Source: Helianthus annuus (lineage: Eukaryota > Streptophyta > Magnoliopsida > Asterales > Asteraceae). From it: DNA of 64,000 nt. Shown piece after piece: positions 21,483 to 33,791 of the stretch; the stretch's first letter is position 1, and the number at the start of each line of letters is the position of its first letter. The stretch is taken from NCBI RefSeq assembly GCF_002127325.2, contig NC_035433.2, positions 85,894,549 to 85,958,548 on the forward strand, given 5' to 3'. Made by a program: the position numbers and the translations under genes. The notes below the pieces were generated by a model, which saw nothing but the letters and a program-made list of their open reading frames with translations, ran no database searches and was not told the origin of the DNA.

Positions 21483-24400
21483 TGTCACACCCCGATAATT
21501 CCACGTATTACCGGTGGGGGTATCGTGACATAGTTGATATCGTCATAGTCAAATGTATACAGTTTAATGCACAACGGAAGACTTGGATGAAAATAATATT
21601 ATAAAACCGAGATTTAAAGTATAACTAAATATTATACAAACGGATGTATATGGATCCATAGGCGGATCTTAAAACAGAAACATAAGTATTGTTCAACAGA
21701 CTTTATACGTTCAAAACTTGCAAGATTCTTTATTAACGCCCTGAACTCCCAGCCAATTACGTACAGTACCTGTCACTTAGTCTTTTTGAAAAATACATCA
21801 GTTTACATTGGTAAATACAATTAACCGACTCTTTTGAAATCATTTATGAAAATTGATTTGAATGCACAAGGCACAAACATTTTATAACTTGGGACAATTA
21901 TATTAATAACAATCTTGTATCAGATGTACATGTTTGTCCAACATTTAGGGCCGGTATAAAAGCCGAACAAGATTAATCGACACACCACAAATATAAACTC
22001 ACAAGAAGTTTCCCCACGAGTGAGTATATCTTTTACATACGCAACAGACAGGTGTATGCCTACACCTCGTGCTTAAGTCGTGGCCATTCACGCTTTTTGA
22101 ATGAGCCAAGGATATCCAGAACACGGTCGTTAACCTCCAACGTTATTTGTTATCAAGCAACACTGATTAAAATGGGATTATAAAATTTAATCATATTCGA
22201 TTAAAAGGTTTCTACACTCGACCAAGCGGTAATAATTTACCGTATCCCAAGCCCGTATAAGGGAAAATAAGTTAAAAGTATTTACCTGAGCTAAAATATA
22301 ATTTATAGTCAGCCGTATAATCTATTCAGCAAGTGCAAGTACTTCTACCGAGGCTGTCAATCTGGAACGAAGGTTTTATTAACCTATTAGATTCCTAACG
22401 GGTCTTATTTAAGTTATAAACTTAGACCGGTTAGTTTAAAGAAAAGTTTACCGCACGAAACGCTAGATTAAGCGGTGAACGGATTGGAATGTAATTTAGA
22501 CCCGAAAAGTTTGAAGACTTGTATAAAATGGGCAAACTAAATACATTCAGGATTTTGAAATAAAAGTGATAAGGTTTGACCCGTTTCGGCTAATTTATGC
22601 AAACTAGTTACATAAACCATTCCGAACGCGTATATGCATAACGGGTAACCAAATGAGTCATATACAAGTTCCAATAGTTATGATGCTTAAAATATGTTGT
22701 GATATCAGTAGGATATCTTCCATTATGCCCAAAACGAATTTAAAACCAATTTAAGCCCCGAAAGGGTATTTTGATCTTTTTATAGTTTATAAAAGAGGTT
22801 TAATAGCAAACTAGGATTCTGGTCTAAAATGTTCAGTAAAAGTAGTTATTTTATGTTGTTATATCAGCAAGATATCATACATATGTGTGTTTAATCATTT
22901 ATGGCCAAACTATGCACCGTAGTGGCATTTTGGTCATTTCACATAAGCTTTAAGGTCAAATTTGGAAATCTGAGTTCAAGACTTATACTTACTGTTAATG
23001 TATAAAAATTTATTTATAAAAATCAATAAGTAACAAGTTTTAGGTGTTAAATATGGTTTTAAACCATACTATGCGCCTAATTAGCGTAAAAGTCGGTAAT
23101 TGACGGTATTCAAGGTGTTTATCAATTTCTGAAGTTTTGATCAGTCTCTAATGCTTAAAATATTTTATTTAACATATGATGTTAGTAGAAAAAGGTTTGA
23201 CATGCAAATCATATGTTAAACTCATTTTATTTAACAAAAGGGCATTAACGTCAATTACCGAATTTATGCTAGAACTCTATGCTATGGTCAGTATAAAATT
23301 TGACAAAAATTTTCAAAAATCCCTAAATATTATATTATAATAGTGGGTAGCAATTTTGGTGTCAAAAATTGGGTTTAAATATGATTTATGCCAAAAATGC
23401 CATTTAATTTACAAAAAACGTTTGTTTTACGATATTGTGCATAACTCTTATTTCAGACCAGAAACGGATGTCAAATTTTTAGGACATACTTATATATCTG
23501 TAATAAAGGTTTTTGTCCTCTCACATTTTCAAAGATCTCGTTTTAATGATAAAAGGGCATAATGGTCAATTTTAAGCAAATAACGGAACATGCATGTAAT
23601 CTATGATTTCTAAGGAACCATGTCGTATAACTTCAGAGAGTTATACTAACATATAATATGGTCCCAAAGGAACCCTAAGGCATAACTAAACTAAGCTAAA
23701 TCGGGTCAGAATTGAAAGTCAAATCAAAAGTCTACTTTTGCGACTTTCGGTTGCGAACCGAGCCTAATACTCAGAATTGTCAGGTTGAACATGCCTAAAC
23801 ATGTTCTTATATTATTTACCAAGTTAATTAAGTGTTCAAACGTATTTTATAGCTCCTACATTATCAGTTATGATTTATTTTGCAAAAACTGACTCGTTTG
23901 ATTTTTCTGTTAAGTAGTTTGACCCGACAATTGACTGAGATAACGTGATAATTAGAAGGTGCCCTTTTAAGGGTTTATCACCTACTTAATTACCAACACA
24001 TAGCCACTTTCAATTCGAATAATGGCTGGACCGTTAGTGATTAATCACAAAGTCAAAGCAGAATTACGCTAACTTTGACTTTCGGTCATTAAACTAATAA
24101 AACCATAACTACAGGAGCTAAGAACGCTTACAAGAGGCTTAGCACGAAAACTTAGACTTGAGAAAGCTTCCTAGATAACCAGGATGCTCAGAGCAGCTCC
24201 AAAGCTTGAGAAACTTTGAGAGTATGAAAGTTTTTTTTGAAGTGCAAGTTCAAGATCTCCAATTTTGCCCCTTTATATAGGTTTTTGGCTGGTTCTAAGA
24301 TCAAAGCAAGTGTTCCCAAGTTTAGTCTGATGCCTACAGGTGCCTAAGTGGTTTTTAAAACCATCAAACAGCCCTAGGTTTCGAGTTATGTGAGTAAGGA

Positions 24401-25126
24401 TGTGGTTTGGAGAAGAAAGCATGCTGAAACCTGCATCTGTGCATGCTGGCTGTCCATTTTAAGCCGTCGCGTCGAGCGACGGCAGAGGGGATCAGGTGTG
24501 GCACAGCGCCACCACTAGGGTAGCCAGTCACACAAGTTTTAAACCTGGCAGATTTAGTCCCTGGACCTTTAAAACCTCATAACTTCAATTTTAAGCACTT
24601 TTAACCCATAAAGTTAATATTTTTATGATCCTTATAATATAACCAAACATCGTTGGGTCCGGTTTCGTTAAACGATAACCGAAAACACTAATTTTGCCTC
24701 GTTGACGCTTTTAACCCTTTAATTACGAAAGTTAACGTATTTATCTCAAACGACATCGAAACCTTGTGAAATTTTCGTCACAAGTTCTTGGGAGTATAAT
24801 TAATCATTACAAAGTCTCGGGTTCGTAAAAAGGTCACTCAGAGGTATTAATTTAACTTGTTGACACATTTAACCCTCGCGTCTTGTAAACTTTCACTTTC
24901 TTTCACAAACGACTTCATACGTTTCACAATTCATTCGTTTGAGAGTATAAGCATTGTGTAGGTTTGTTGAAAGGAAAAAATTTCAAATGTTGACACTTTG
25001 GATCCTTCTACACACATACTTTCTTCGTTTGTCAAATTTAGTCCCTCGAAATCATTTCATTACACGTTTGAAGTCCATGACACGTGTCGTTCCTATATTG
25101 GACATGATTTTGCGAGGTGTTACACA
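21483..25126 (-). repeat. 5' LTR of Ty3-B, about 3.6 kb
   Basis: On the minus strand it starts TGTGTAACACCTCGC at 25126 and ends GGGGTGTGACA at 21483. There is no coding frame of note, only short reading frames. A minus-strand TATA box (CTATATAAAG) is at 24271-24280, about 850 bp into the LTR. The length is at the long end for plant LTRs. The right boundary is inferred from the TG/CA ends; the partner LTR is outside the window. Confidence 0.72.
24271..24280 (-). promoter_or_regulatory. Ty3-B LTR TATA box
   Basis: CTATATAAAG on the minus strand, oriented toward the internal region. Confidence 0.55.
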
Positions 25127-25712
25127 GACCCTCACGAAAACAAGTAAACTTTTTTTATTTTTTGACGGTGATGTGTGCTTTGCTTATTTATAATTCAATT
25201 TTAATGTTTGTTTTTGAACACATATTTGTTTTATAATAATATTTGCATTTTCATCACAAAGATTACGAAGAATCCACCAAAATATAAATAAGCATGTAAT
25301 CTAATTATTCAAACACAGTTGACATAATTATCAAACATGATTAACACAAAATTAAGAAGTTTACCAAACTTTAATTCAAACTAAAATTGAAATTGTCAAA
25401 TGAGGGATACTAGAGAGGTATATAGTACAACTAGGGTTTCAAATTTTAAAAACAAAACAAAAATACAATATAAAACATTTAAATGAATGAACACAAATGA
25501 ACTTAAAATAAGCGAACATAAATGAACACATTACCGAACGTTCACGAACATAAATGAATGAATGTAACTTTTGTTCATGTTCGTTCGTTTTACTTAAGGA
25601 ACGAAATTCCTTGTTCGTGTCCGTTCATTTATTAAACGAACGAACATAAACGAACTTCCATCCGAACGGTTCACAAACTGTTTGTTGAATGTTCAGTTCG
25701 TTTACAACTCTA
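25127..25712. mobile_element. Right end of a hAT-like element with GTTCG/CGAAC subterminal repeats
   Basis: 25480-25712 is packed with CGAAC and GTTCG motifs. It ends GTTCGTTTACAACTCTA, whose complement TAGAGTTGTAAACGAAC matches the ends of the element at 27892-39084 (TAGGG-TTATAAACGAAC and TAGGGCTGTAAACGAAC). The left part was separated by Ty3-B insertion. No transposase remains. Confidence 0.55.
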
Positions 25713-25913
25713 CTTGATGTATTTTTACAACTTCCTCCATATCATTATAACACTGGCTGGGTGCTCTCTCAAGTACGTTAATGTTTGTTTCATATCTTCA
25801 ATTTATTGTTCCGTACTTTCCTGAACACGTGAAAGGATGTTTGTACTTGTGGCATTGGTAATATGAAACAAACATTAACATATGTATATATAGGGGGGTG
25901 TGTGTGTGTGTGT
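25713..25913. other. Unassigned stretch plus (TG)n tract
   Basis: No coding or transposon signal except a short (TA)n/(TG)n tract at about 25883-25913, which marks the left edge of the next element. Confidence 0.5.
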
Positions 25914-26308
25914 AGGGAAAGGTTTACATGAGAACGCTAAATATTGTGAGAACCATGAGAACAAATGAAAAACCCTCGAGAACTTGGTAAAAAAACAATT
26001 CAAATTCAAAAAAAATTTACACTTATCATTATTATTCGAATATGATGTTAAAAATTAAATTTATACATTTACATGTATTCGTGAATATTTGAAAATTTAC
26101 ACGTGTAAGTTTCTCATTTTACACATGTGTAAATTTGTTGTATTTAACAAAATTTACACATGTGTACAAATTTTAATAAGAGTGATTTTGAGTGGAGAAA
26201 TGAGTTATTTGATGTTGTAAATTTAAATGTATTAAAAAATTGGTTTTGATTGGTTTTCTAATTCGTTCTCGTGTTTCTCGCAATATTTAGCGTTCCCAAG
26301 ATAACCAT
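25914..26308. mobile_element. (TA)n-associated inverted-repeat element, type 1
   Basis: About 395 bp with imperfect ~50-bp inverted ends: GAGAACGCTAAATATTGTGA on the left and the complement of CGCAATATTTAGCGTTC on the right. Microsatellites (TG/TA on the left, CT then TA on the right) flank it. The same family recurs at 39798-41440, interrupted by a Mutator-like element. Non-coding. Confidence 0.75.
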
Positions 26309-26314
26309 CTGCAT

Positions 26315-26315
26315 C

Positions 26316-26363
<48 letters not shown>
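26315..26363. repeat. (CT)n(TA)n microsatellite
   Basis: A run of CT dinucleotides to 26338 followed by TA dinucleotides to 26363, separating two inverted-repeat elements. Confidence 0.95.
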
Positions 26364-26756
26364 TCGGGATCAGGAGAAAATGCCCTAAAGTGTGCGAACG
26401 GTGAGAAAGGAGCGGAGGGGCTTTTTTGTCCTTTTATATTCTTTATTTCAATGTGTCTCACAACACCGCTTCATTTTTTTGGCGTTTAGTTAGATTCAAC
26501 AAATACATGGCATTTTTATTGTTTTTTAGATCACGTGCATAGTAAATATTTTGGCGTTTATGGCGTCCTCAAATTCAATAAAATCAATTAGTAATTATAA
26601 CTTCTTTTCCTCCATGGCGTTTCCCAAATTCATTAAGCGTTTTTGTAGATTTTAATAGTTCATATATGTTATCAAGGTAAATTTCTTGGCGCTCACGGCA
26701 TTTTTAAATTCATTAGTAATTTAAAAGAGTACAGCTAAGACGAAATCAAACAAAAA

Positions 26757-27565
26757 CTAATAGTCTTCTGTGGACGGTATTACATAAGAGATGTAACCAT
26801 CGCTTTGTTCATCACTCTCAACAGACTCATCATCATTATCTTGTTCATTGGCGTATAACGCCATAATCTCGTCTCTTCTTTGCTGCATCCTATATTTGAG
26901 TGTATTCACAACGTTGGATCTAGCATCGTTCGAAGGTGCTAAATCACAGAACAATTTAAGAAGATGTAGTATGTCTGTGTTCAGCACTTCGTCCATTGTC
27001 AATGAATAATCCACCCCGTGTTGATAGCTCACCTTCACCGTTCTTGATTGTTCATCCAGAATCCAACTGGTAACTTTTTGTAGATCAGTATCGTCAACAT
27101 CATCAAATTTTCTCTTTAATCTTCTTATTACCGTTTGATTCCTTTCACAATAGTAGGCCACTGGAATCCCAAGGGCTAGAATTTCCCTCTGAACGGCTTC
27201 ATCCATACTAAGTATGGCCTTGATTGTTTTGACTTTCACCCCATGTAGTCATCATGCCCTCTGTTGTCACATATAACGGTCACCATGTCTGTTTTTTCAT
27301 CAAAACGCCATGATGTGATGACTGTGTCCATTTTTCCATCTGCTCTGCTTGGTCCAAATTTCCTTGTTAATCTTCTCATTAGCTTATGTGTTTCATGACA
27401 TTCGTTATCAATAGGGATGCCAAGTGATAGGATACCCCTCTGTAGCTCTTCTTCCATTTTCAAGATTGCTTTAATTGTCTTAACAAACACCATTCTTCTG
27501 TTGTCAAAACATATGACGAATCTTCTGATTCTCAGGGTGTATCTCCATGAAACGATGGTTTCCAT
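26757..27565 (-). pseudogene. Unrecognised protein with repeated ~85-residue units, frameshifted
   Basis: Two frames, 27565-27236 (109 aa) and 27239-26757 (160 aa, opened by a GTG), overlap at GTGA, so they are best read as one gene broken by a frameshift. The halves are homologous: VKTIKAILKMEEELQRGILS against VKTIKAILSMDEAVQREILA, each followed by LGIP, a Cys-Glu or Cys-His, RRL-RKF and later a TSW motif. The extreme N-terminus (ETIVSWR...VICFDNR) looks like the tail of another unit, giving about 2.3 units. The C-terminus is Asp/Glu/Ser-rich. I cannot name the family. It sits inside a (TA)n-bounded element, and whether it serves transposition or is a captured host gene is open. Confidence 0.55.
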
Positions 27566-28084
27566 TTTTGGCGTTCTGGTTAAACTTGGCGTTTTGGTAA
27601 AAGATGTTTTTAGAATGATGGATGGAAGTGATTATGGAAGCGATGTTAACGTCGTTTATATGATGATGTTTTTGGCGCGTAATTTAGGAGGGAATTTTTT
27701 CTAATAAATGTTAATAATTGAATTTCAGTTACTGTTTTTTTCTTCTACCTGTAATCTGCAACGCGTTTTATCACTACGCTTTGGCGTTTTGTATTAATGG
27801 CGTTTTATTTGTTTTGAATGGCATGTTCTCATTTAGTTGGCGTTTTGAATTTGAGCAGTAAAAGACCTTTTTACCCTTAATGAAGCGCGCCTAGGGTTAT
27901 AAACGAACCGAACGAACACGAACAAGGCTATGTTCGTGTTCGTTCGTTAAGGAAATTTGGGTGTTCGTGAGCTGTTCACGAACACATGACGAATAGAAGT
28001 TCGTGTTCGTTCGTTAAGGGATTTTGGTTGTTCGAGAACAGTTCGTGAACACTAACCACGAACGCAAACGAACACAAACGTACA

Positions 28085-28089
28085 CAAAT
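28085..28089. repeat. Target site duplication CAAAT (left)
   Basis: Perfect partner of 38421-38425, flanking the Sirevirus-like element. Confidence 0.95.
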
Positions 28090-28539
28090 TGTTGGACCGT
28101 TCTATGACCCTGAAAAGTCAGTCAAGGTAGTTCATCTTCAGATACAAAGGCGGAATCAATGCACATGAAGTTACACAGCTTTTCCTCTTTAATTTCTTCT
28201 CTATTGATGCTTTCTGATTACAATTTGACAGAGTTTCGTTACCACAAGCATGAACAGGTTTCGCTCCAACATAAACAACTGAATTATCTGGTTTCGCTCA
28301 TAGCTACTATATATAGTGCCTGTGGTTTCGCTCATATGACTTGACACAAAAGCGAAACCCCCCTTAAAACCCTATAAGCGAAACCTCTATTGTACAAATA
28401 AGCGAACCCTCTCACTAATTGTCCTAATGAGCGAAACCTCTAACATTACACCTAAATTTGAATTTCAAACTCCTATTTTGATTTATCTTGACCTAAGACT
28501 CAATGCAAACGTAGTCAACAGACATTCCGTGCATCAACA
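28090..28539 (-). repeat. 3' LTR of Sirevirus-like element
   Basis: 450 bp, TGTTGGACC...GCATCAACA. It contains about seven GCGAAA/TTTCGC motifs between 28255 and 28440. A TATA-like CTATATATAG is at 28307-28316. Confidence 0.95.
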
Positions 28540-30142
28540 GACTCCCCCTTGGATGTTGACGAAGTCTTCAACTCCGAGTCTTCAGTCTTGGTCTTTTCTC
28601 CAACTCTGTCTTTCACATCATAAGTATTCTATCTTCACATTGTCCTGGCTCCATCTTCATACTTCCCTTTAAGCGTTGATCCAGACTCCCCCTTTCACAG
28701 ACTCCCCCTCTCAATATGCTAGAATCTGAGGTCTTAATATGGTTCAAGCTTTGACATTTAGCTTCCGTGGGAATAATGAAGTCCAAAACCTGTGTCTCAA
28801 ACATCAATCATTACAAACTTATCTTTTCACAAAATTATACAAACTCAATCAGCTTTAGAAATCCACTCAAGTATTCAGGTCCAAGTTAATGACCTTGATT
28901 ACTCAATTAATCTACCATGTTCAACTTAATGACCTTGGTTGATCATTTGACGAATCAAACTGATTTTGAAAACATTTTCAAACATTTTCTGAAAATAACA
29001 AGTATCAAGCTAATGAACTTGTTTTAACTTTCTAAACAATCCAATCTCTAACAAAGTAAGCTCTCCTCATTCTTCAGTCCAGAATCTCCTGCATCTGCTT
29101 CAATCTTCAAGAATCCAACGATTAACTCTCCACTTTGGTTTGTCAAAAATAAAGCAGAAATAAAATCTTTTTGGATTTTATAATGTGTTCTAAACTAAGA
29201 AATGAAATATATAAACTTAAATTGCAGAAAGTAAACAAAGTAAACTATTTACAAACTTATTATTGGCGAGCGTGTCAGGGAATCATATCAGCTTTTCAGA
29301 CAAATCACAAGTACCGGTAAGCTTCATTTCATACTCAGACTTAAACAATTCACCTCGATTGTCGATATACTGATCCATCTTAAATTCTCACACAAAGTTT
29401 AATCTATTCAGGATAAGATTTAGATGTTTTATGAACTTAGCTCATTCATGTGTCCCACCTCTTGAATATACTCCCATATCCAGAATCCCAATATTCAGTC
29501 TTACAGGTGAGTATACTACAATGATATCTGTACATAAATTAGGTAATGCGAGGGCCGAGGGATCTCATGTCGATACTTCCGTATGCGCAGAGAGATATCA
29601 GCTTCGACTTTACGGTATGCCCCCTTTAGAGGATCTTTTAGCTACAACAGCAGCGACTATCAATTTTATTGTTTCATCTGCATGCTGAGGGTTTATGCTA
29701 TGTTTCAAGCATTTGTAGAAAGTATTATCCAAGGACTAGGTCAGAACTTCCATTCAGCAGAAGTCCCGGAATAATACCACAGACATCATTGAGTATAAAA
29801 ACCTAGTATATCAGAATACGAGACCTTTCAAACGAGATTTCAGGGGTTACCTATATATCCAAGTAGTGTTCCCCACAAATTTCGCAAGTTTGAAATTTTA
29901 GGTTTATAGCCCGAATAAATCTACTAAATGTGCGAAAACCTATCGACACATCATTAGTGAGACTGTTTAACTCATTTAAACTTTACAATTCTTTAGCATA
30001 CTGTAATTGTCTAGCCGATGTACTATCATTTTCCCTATATACACAAGCTCTTTTTCAGATTTTATATTGTTTTTGTATTTTTGCATTTTTTACTGTTTTT
30101 GAATTTTCTAAAAATATATCTATTTACATCTATCTACTCCCC
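28540..30142 (-). other. 3' non-coding region of Sirevirus with multiple polypurine tracts
   Basis: No supported ORF. On the minus strand AGGGGGAGT tracts occur at about 28540, 28686, 28701 and 30135. A GTATACTCACCT block (plus strand AGGTGAGTATAC, ~29505) is shared with the 3' domains of both gag-only families. Confidence 0.75.
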
Positions 30143-31087
30143 CTAAATACCAAAACAAGTAAAAAATCGACAAACCATTGCAGATTGTTTTTCGTCTTCA
30201 TCCGCAACAGTACTCTCATCAACGCCCACAATTCCATCTGACACCGAAAGAAGCTTCATACCATTCAATTTTAACAAATATTGAAACCGATTTTTATCAA
30301 AAGCTTTGGTATGTAAATCAGCTTTCTGTTCGTCAGTGTGGATTTTCTCAATTCGTATCAACTTTTTCTCGAAGCAATCGCGAATAAAGTGATGACGAAT
30401 TTCTATATGTTTAGTTTTAGCGTGATGTACTGGATTCATTATTATATTTATAGCGGCCTCATTATCAACAAAAAGTGGTGTGTTAAGAAACTGTAAACCG
30501 TAGTCGCGCATCTGTTGCTGTATCCACAGGATCTAAGAGCAGCAACTGCTAGCAGAAACGTACTCCGCTTCACATGTAGATAGCGCCACAGACGTTTGTT
30601 TCTTACACTGCCAGGTGACCAACCTAGGTCCAAAGAACTGGCATCCTGCAGTTGTTGATTTAGCATTGACTTTGCAGCATCCGAAATCCGAATCGGAATA
30701 CCCTTCGAGCGTAAAATCGCCTTTTCTAGGATACCACAACCCCAATGACGGAGTTCCTTTCAGGTAGCGCAATATCCTCTTCACAATAATCATGTGCGAA
30801 GCTCTCGGGTTAGATTGATATCTTGCTGCGAGGCACGTTGGGTACATGATATCAGGACGTGAAGTAGTTAGGTACATCAAAGAACCTATCATGGAACGGT
30901 AGAACGTTTCATCAGCCCTGTCTCCGGTGAGATCTGGGTGAATCCCATGATTTGTTGCAAGTGGGGTAGCAGCTGGAGTAGAACTTGACATCCCAAATTT
31001 CTCTAGAATATCTCGAACATACTTCGTCTGGTAAATGAAAATTCCCTCAGGTAGTTGTTCAACTTGTAGACCCAGAAAGAATTTCAT
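30143..31087 (-). pseudogene. pol: End of RT and RNase H of Sirevirus pol, two frameshifts
   Basis: 31087-30533 continues directly from the RT (FFLGLQVEQLPEGIFIYQTK, then SLMYLTTSRPD) into RNase H (GYSDSDFGCC, STCEAEYVS). A frame break near 30520 leads into 30511-30143, with the last RNase H segment (FVDNEAAINI, HIEIRHHFIRD, HTKAF). Upstream, the first break overlaps the end of the main pol ORF at 31084-31087. It ends at a TAA before the long non-coding 3' region. Confidence 0.88.
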
Positions 31088-33645
31088 CTCCCCATTGATG
31101 ACATTTCGAATTTTTGCTTCATGACTGATTCAAAGTCTTTGCACAGTCTCTCATTCGTTGACCCAAAGATTATATCATCCACATAAATCTGAACTATCAG
31201 AAGATGACCGTCGACCTCTTTAGTGAATAGAGTGGCATCCACTTTTCCACGTATGAAACTGTTGGCTAGTAGGTGTTGAGACAAAGTCTCGTACCAAGCT
31301 CTCGGGACCTGGTGTAAACCATACAGTGCTTTGTCCAATAAGTAGACCTCGTTTTTGTGGATTGGGTCAGTAAAGCCCGGCGGCTGACCGACATAAACCT
31401 CCTCTTTGACCTTCCCATAAAGAAACGCCGAATCTACATCTAGCTGATATACTTTGAAGTTCTTCCAAGACGCAAATGCAAGGAAAATTCTAATAGCTTC
31501 TAGTCGTGCCACAGGAGCATAGACTTCAGTAAAATCAATTCCTTCCTGTTGACTAAAGCCCTGAACAACGAGTCGAGCTTTGTTCCTTACAACAACTCCT
31601 CTGTCATCTCTCTTACACTTAAATACCCATTTAGTATTGATTTTTCTATGACCATCCGGTAAATCCACTAGCTTCCACACTCCCAACTTTTCAAATTGAC
31701 TTAACTCTTCTTGCATCGCAATGACCCAAGAGTCTTCAGTAAGCGCCTCTTTGTAAGTTCTCGTTTCAATCTGCGAAATGAAACAACTTAATGATAATTC
31801 AGTTTGTAAAGGTGCTACTGTAGAATAAAAACATGTAAGGCCCTGGTCAATTTGACGTCTCGTGCGAATGCCTGCTTGCAATTCTCCTATGATCAACTCC
31901 TCTGGATGATATGAAAGAGTTCGCGGCATCACTTCGCTTGGAACATCTACATTGCCCTCCAGATTAGTAACATTCTGATCTGCATCTTGTTCACCAACTT
32001 GGTTTGTTTGACTTGAAATCTGGATCTGCTCCCCCTCAGAATCTGAATCACCATGATCAAAAACTGGCATGTTATCAGCTTCTTGATCATCATTCACAGC
32101 CAACTGATTACCAGGAGCAACTATATCATCATGTTCACCAGCATTGCTAGGACCTGCTTCATCATCATTTGAAGTTTCCCGAGGTCTTCTAGAATACTCA
32201 GCTGGGAACCTTTGTTGCGACTCATATTCACGCAAAATATCCAGCTCATCAAAGAAATCTTCATCTTCCTCTGATTCTTCCCTCATGTCAAACGAATCCC
32301 ATAGTTTGTCATAATGATAACGCCATGAATCACCAGGATTCTGCGGCGGCATAGTATAATCTTGACATTCAACATTTGCAGCTTCAATAATCCGCTTCTC
32401 ACTTGGAACGAAGACACGTCGCATTGGATTTGCATAACCAACAAATATTCCCTCAATGCACTTCGGACCAAACTTTCCATGAGGCTCTATAACAGTACAG
32501 GGTGACCCGAACGGTTCTAGATACTTCAAATTCGGTTTACGATTATTGATCAGCTCAAAGCATTTTTTTTTTAACTTTTTGACAGTAAGAACCCTGTTGA
32601 GCGTATAGCATGCGGCGGAAACAGCTTCAGCCCAAAAATTAATCGGTAACTTTGAATCTGCGAGCATAGTTCTAGCCGTCTCGATTAGTGTTCGGTTTTT
32701 GCGTTCTGCGACTCCATTCTGCTGCGGAGTGTACGGAGCACTAAACTCATGCAATATACCTCTTTCATCACAAAATTCTTCCATCTTGCTGTTCTTGAAT
32801 TCAGTACCATTATCACTTCGAATTCTTTTGATACGCCTTTGGTGCAGATTCTCAATTCTTTTGAACAATGCCATCAAACTGTCAAATGTTTCGTCTTTCG
32901 TTTTCAAGAAAGAAACCCACGAAAATCTGGAATAATCATCAGTAACGACCAAACAGTAGTAATCTCCTGTAATACTTTTGACATTCACAGGACCGAATAA
33001 ATCCATGTGAAGTCTTTCCAGAGGTCTCGAAACTGTATTGACTTGCTTTGTAGGGTGTGACTTTTTCTTCTGCTTGCCTTTCACACAGCTAATGCATTCC
33101 CCTTCCAGATGAAAACCTTTGACATGAACTCCCGTAACCAAATCGTTGTGCACCAAGTGATTCATTTTTCTAAGATGAATATGCCCCATCTTCCGGTGCC
33201 ACAATCTCGATTCTTTCTCAGTTGCTCTGGACACGAAACAATGAGCTTGACCCGTGGTTGTAGTAGCTACACTCATATCCAACACGTACAAATCATTAAC
33301 TCTCGGTGCCCTCATGATAATCCATTCCTCAGGGATAACAAATCCTGGTTTCAAGATCAAACATTCTTTGTCAGTGAAGTGAGTAGTATACATCCTGTCA
33401 CAGATCTGGGAGATACTCAGCAGATTATTCTCCAGCTCAGCAATGTAGTTAACTCTCTCAAACGTCACAATCCCGTTGGATAACGTTCCTTCACCAATAA
33501 TCCTTCCTCCTTGATTACCAGCAAATCCTACGTATGCTCCATTTATGTTTCTCACATCATACGGCAACGCAGTCTTCCCTGTCATATGTCTTGAAGCTCC
33601 ACTATCCATGATCCATCTGGATACAAGTTTTGGAAGATCCTGCAC
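31084..33645 (-). CDS. pol: Pol of Sirevirus-like element (protease, integrase, RT)
   Basis: An 853-codon open frame. Aspartic protease: [13 protein letters not shown] (~10-22). GAG-pre-integrase: [10 protein letters not shown] (~147). Integrase core: HMDLFGPV (~211), SDNGTEF (~272) and [13 protein letters not shown] with the catalytic Glu (~313). A long acidic linker (~440-600). [16 protein letters not shown] (~660), [11 protein letters not shown] and the catalytic YVDDIIFGS (~822). Protease-integrase-RT order defines Ty1/copia. The frame is lost just after SMG, so RT is truncated and RNase H is out of frame. There is no obvious natural Met start; pol is normally made as part of a Gag-Pol fusion. 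Confidence 0.93.
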   Translation of the reverse strand: MQDLPKLVSRWIMDSGASRHMTGKTALPYDVRNINGAYVGFAGNQGGRIIGEGTLSNGIVTFERVNYIAELENNLLSISQICDRMYTTHFTDKECLILKPGFVIPEEWIIMRAPRVNDLYVLDMSVATTTTGQAHCFVSRATEKESRLWHRKMGHIHLRKMNHLVHNDLVTGVHVKGFHLEGECISCVKGKQKKKSHPTKQVNTVSRPLERLHMDLFGPVNVKSITGDYYCLVVTDDYSRFSWVSFLKTKDETFDSLMALFKRIENLHQRRIKRIRSDNGTEFKNSKMEEFCDERGILHEFSAPYTPQQNGVAERKNRTLIETARTMLADSKLPINFWAEAVSAACYTLNRVLTVKKLKKKCFELINNRKPNLKYLEPFGSPCTVIEPHGKFGPKCIEGIFVGYANPMRRVFVPSEKRIIEAANVECQDYTMPPQNPGDSWRYHYDKLWDSFDMREESEEDEDFFDELDILREYESQQRFPAEYSRRPRETSNDDEAGPSNAGEHDDIVAPGNQLAVNDDQEADNMPVFDHGDSDSEGEQIQISSQTNQVGEQDADQNVTNLEGNVDVPSEVMPRTLSYHPEELIIGELQAGIRTRRQIDQGLTCFYSTVAPLQTELSLSCFISQIETRTYKEALTEDSWVIAMQEELSQFEKLGVWKLVDLPDGHRKINTKWVFKCKRDDRGVVVRNKARLVVQGFSQQEGIDFTEVYAPVARLEAIRIFLAFASWKNFKVYQLDVDSAFLYGKVKEEVYVGQPPGFTDPIHKNEVYLLDKALYGLHQVPRAWYETLSQHLLANSFIRGKVDATLFTKEVDGHLLIVQIYVDDIIFGSTNERLCKDFESVMKQKFEMSSMGR

Positions 33646-33791
33646 ATAACAAACTTTTACTTAATCAACTTCAATAAAGATGCTGATTCATGCTTCGCGA
33701 TCCAGGAAGCTCCGGCAATTCAAATTGTTTAATCAAACATTAAGTCCACCCAGGCCTCATCAGCCTTGGGTGTAACTTTGACTCTCGCAAT

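Larger units (their letters stand above)
18262..25126 (-). mobile_element. Ty3-B: interrupted Ty3 element with a 3.6-kb LTR
   Basis: Minus orientation: 5' LTR 21483-25126, iMet primer site 21467-21480, an extra ORF, a spacer, then a gag-protease frame with stops that ends abruptly at 18262 where LTR-C begins. Reverse transcriptase, integrase and the 3' LTR are absent and should lie left of the window, displaced by the nested elements. The protease keeps an intact DSGA site. Confidence 0.8.

Noticed and set aside
26757..27565. Tandem ubiquitin-like protein
   Set aside because: The repeated VKTIKAIL...LGIP segments vaguely recall ubiquitin's helix, but unit length, missing Gly-Gly ends and the rest of the sequence do not fit. 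No family name is justified.
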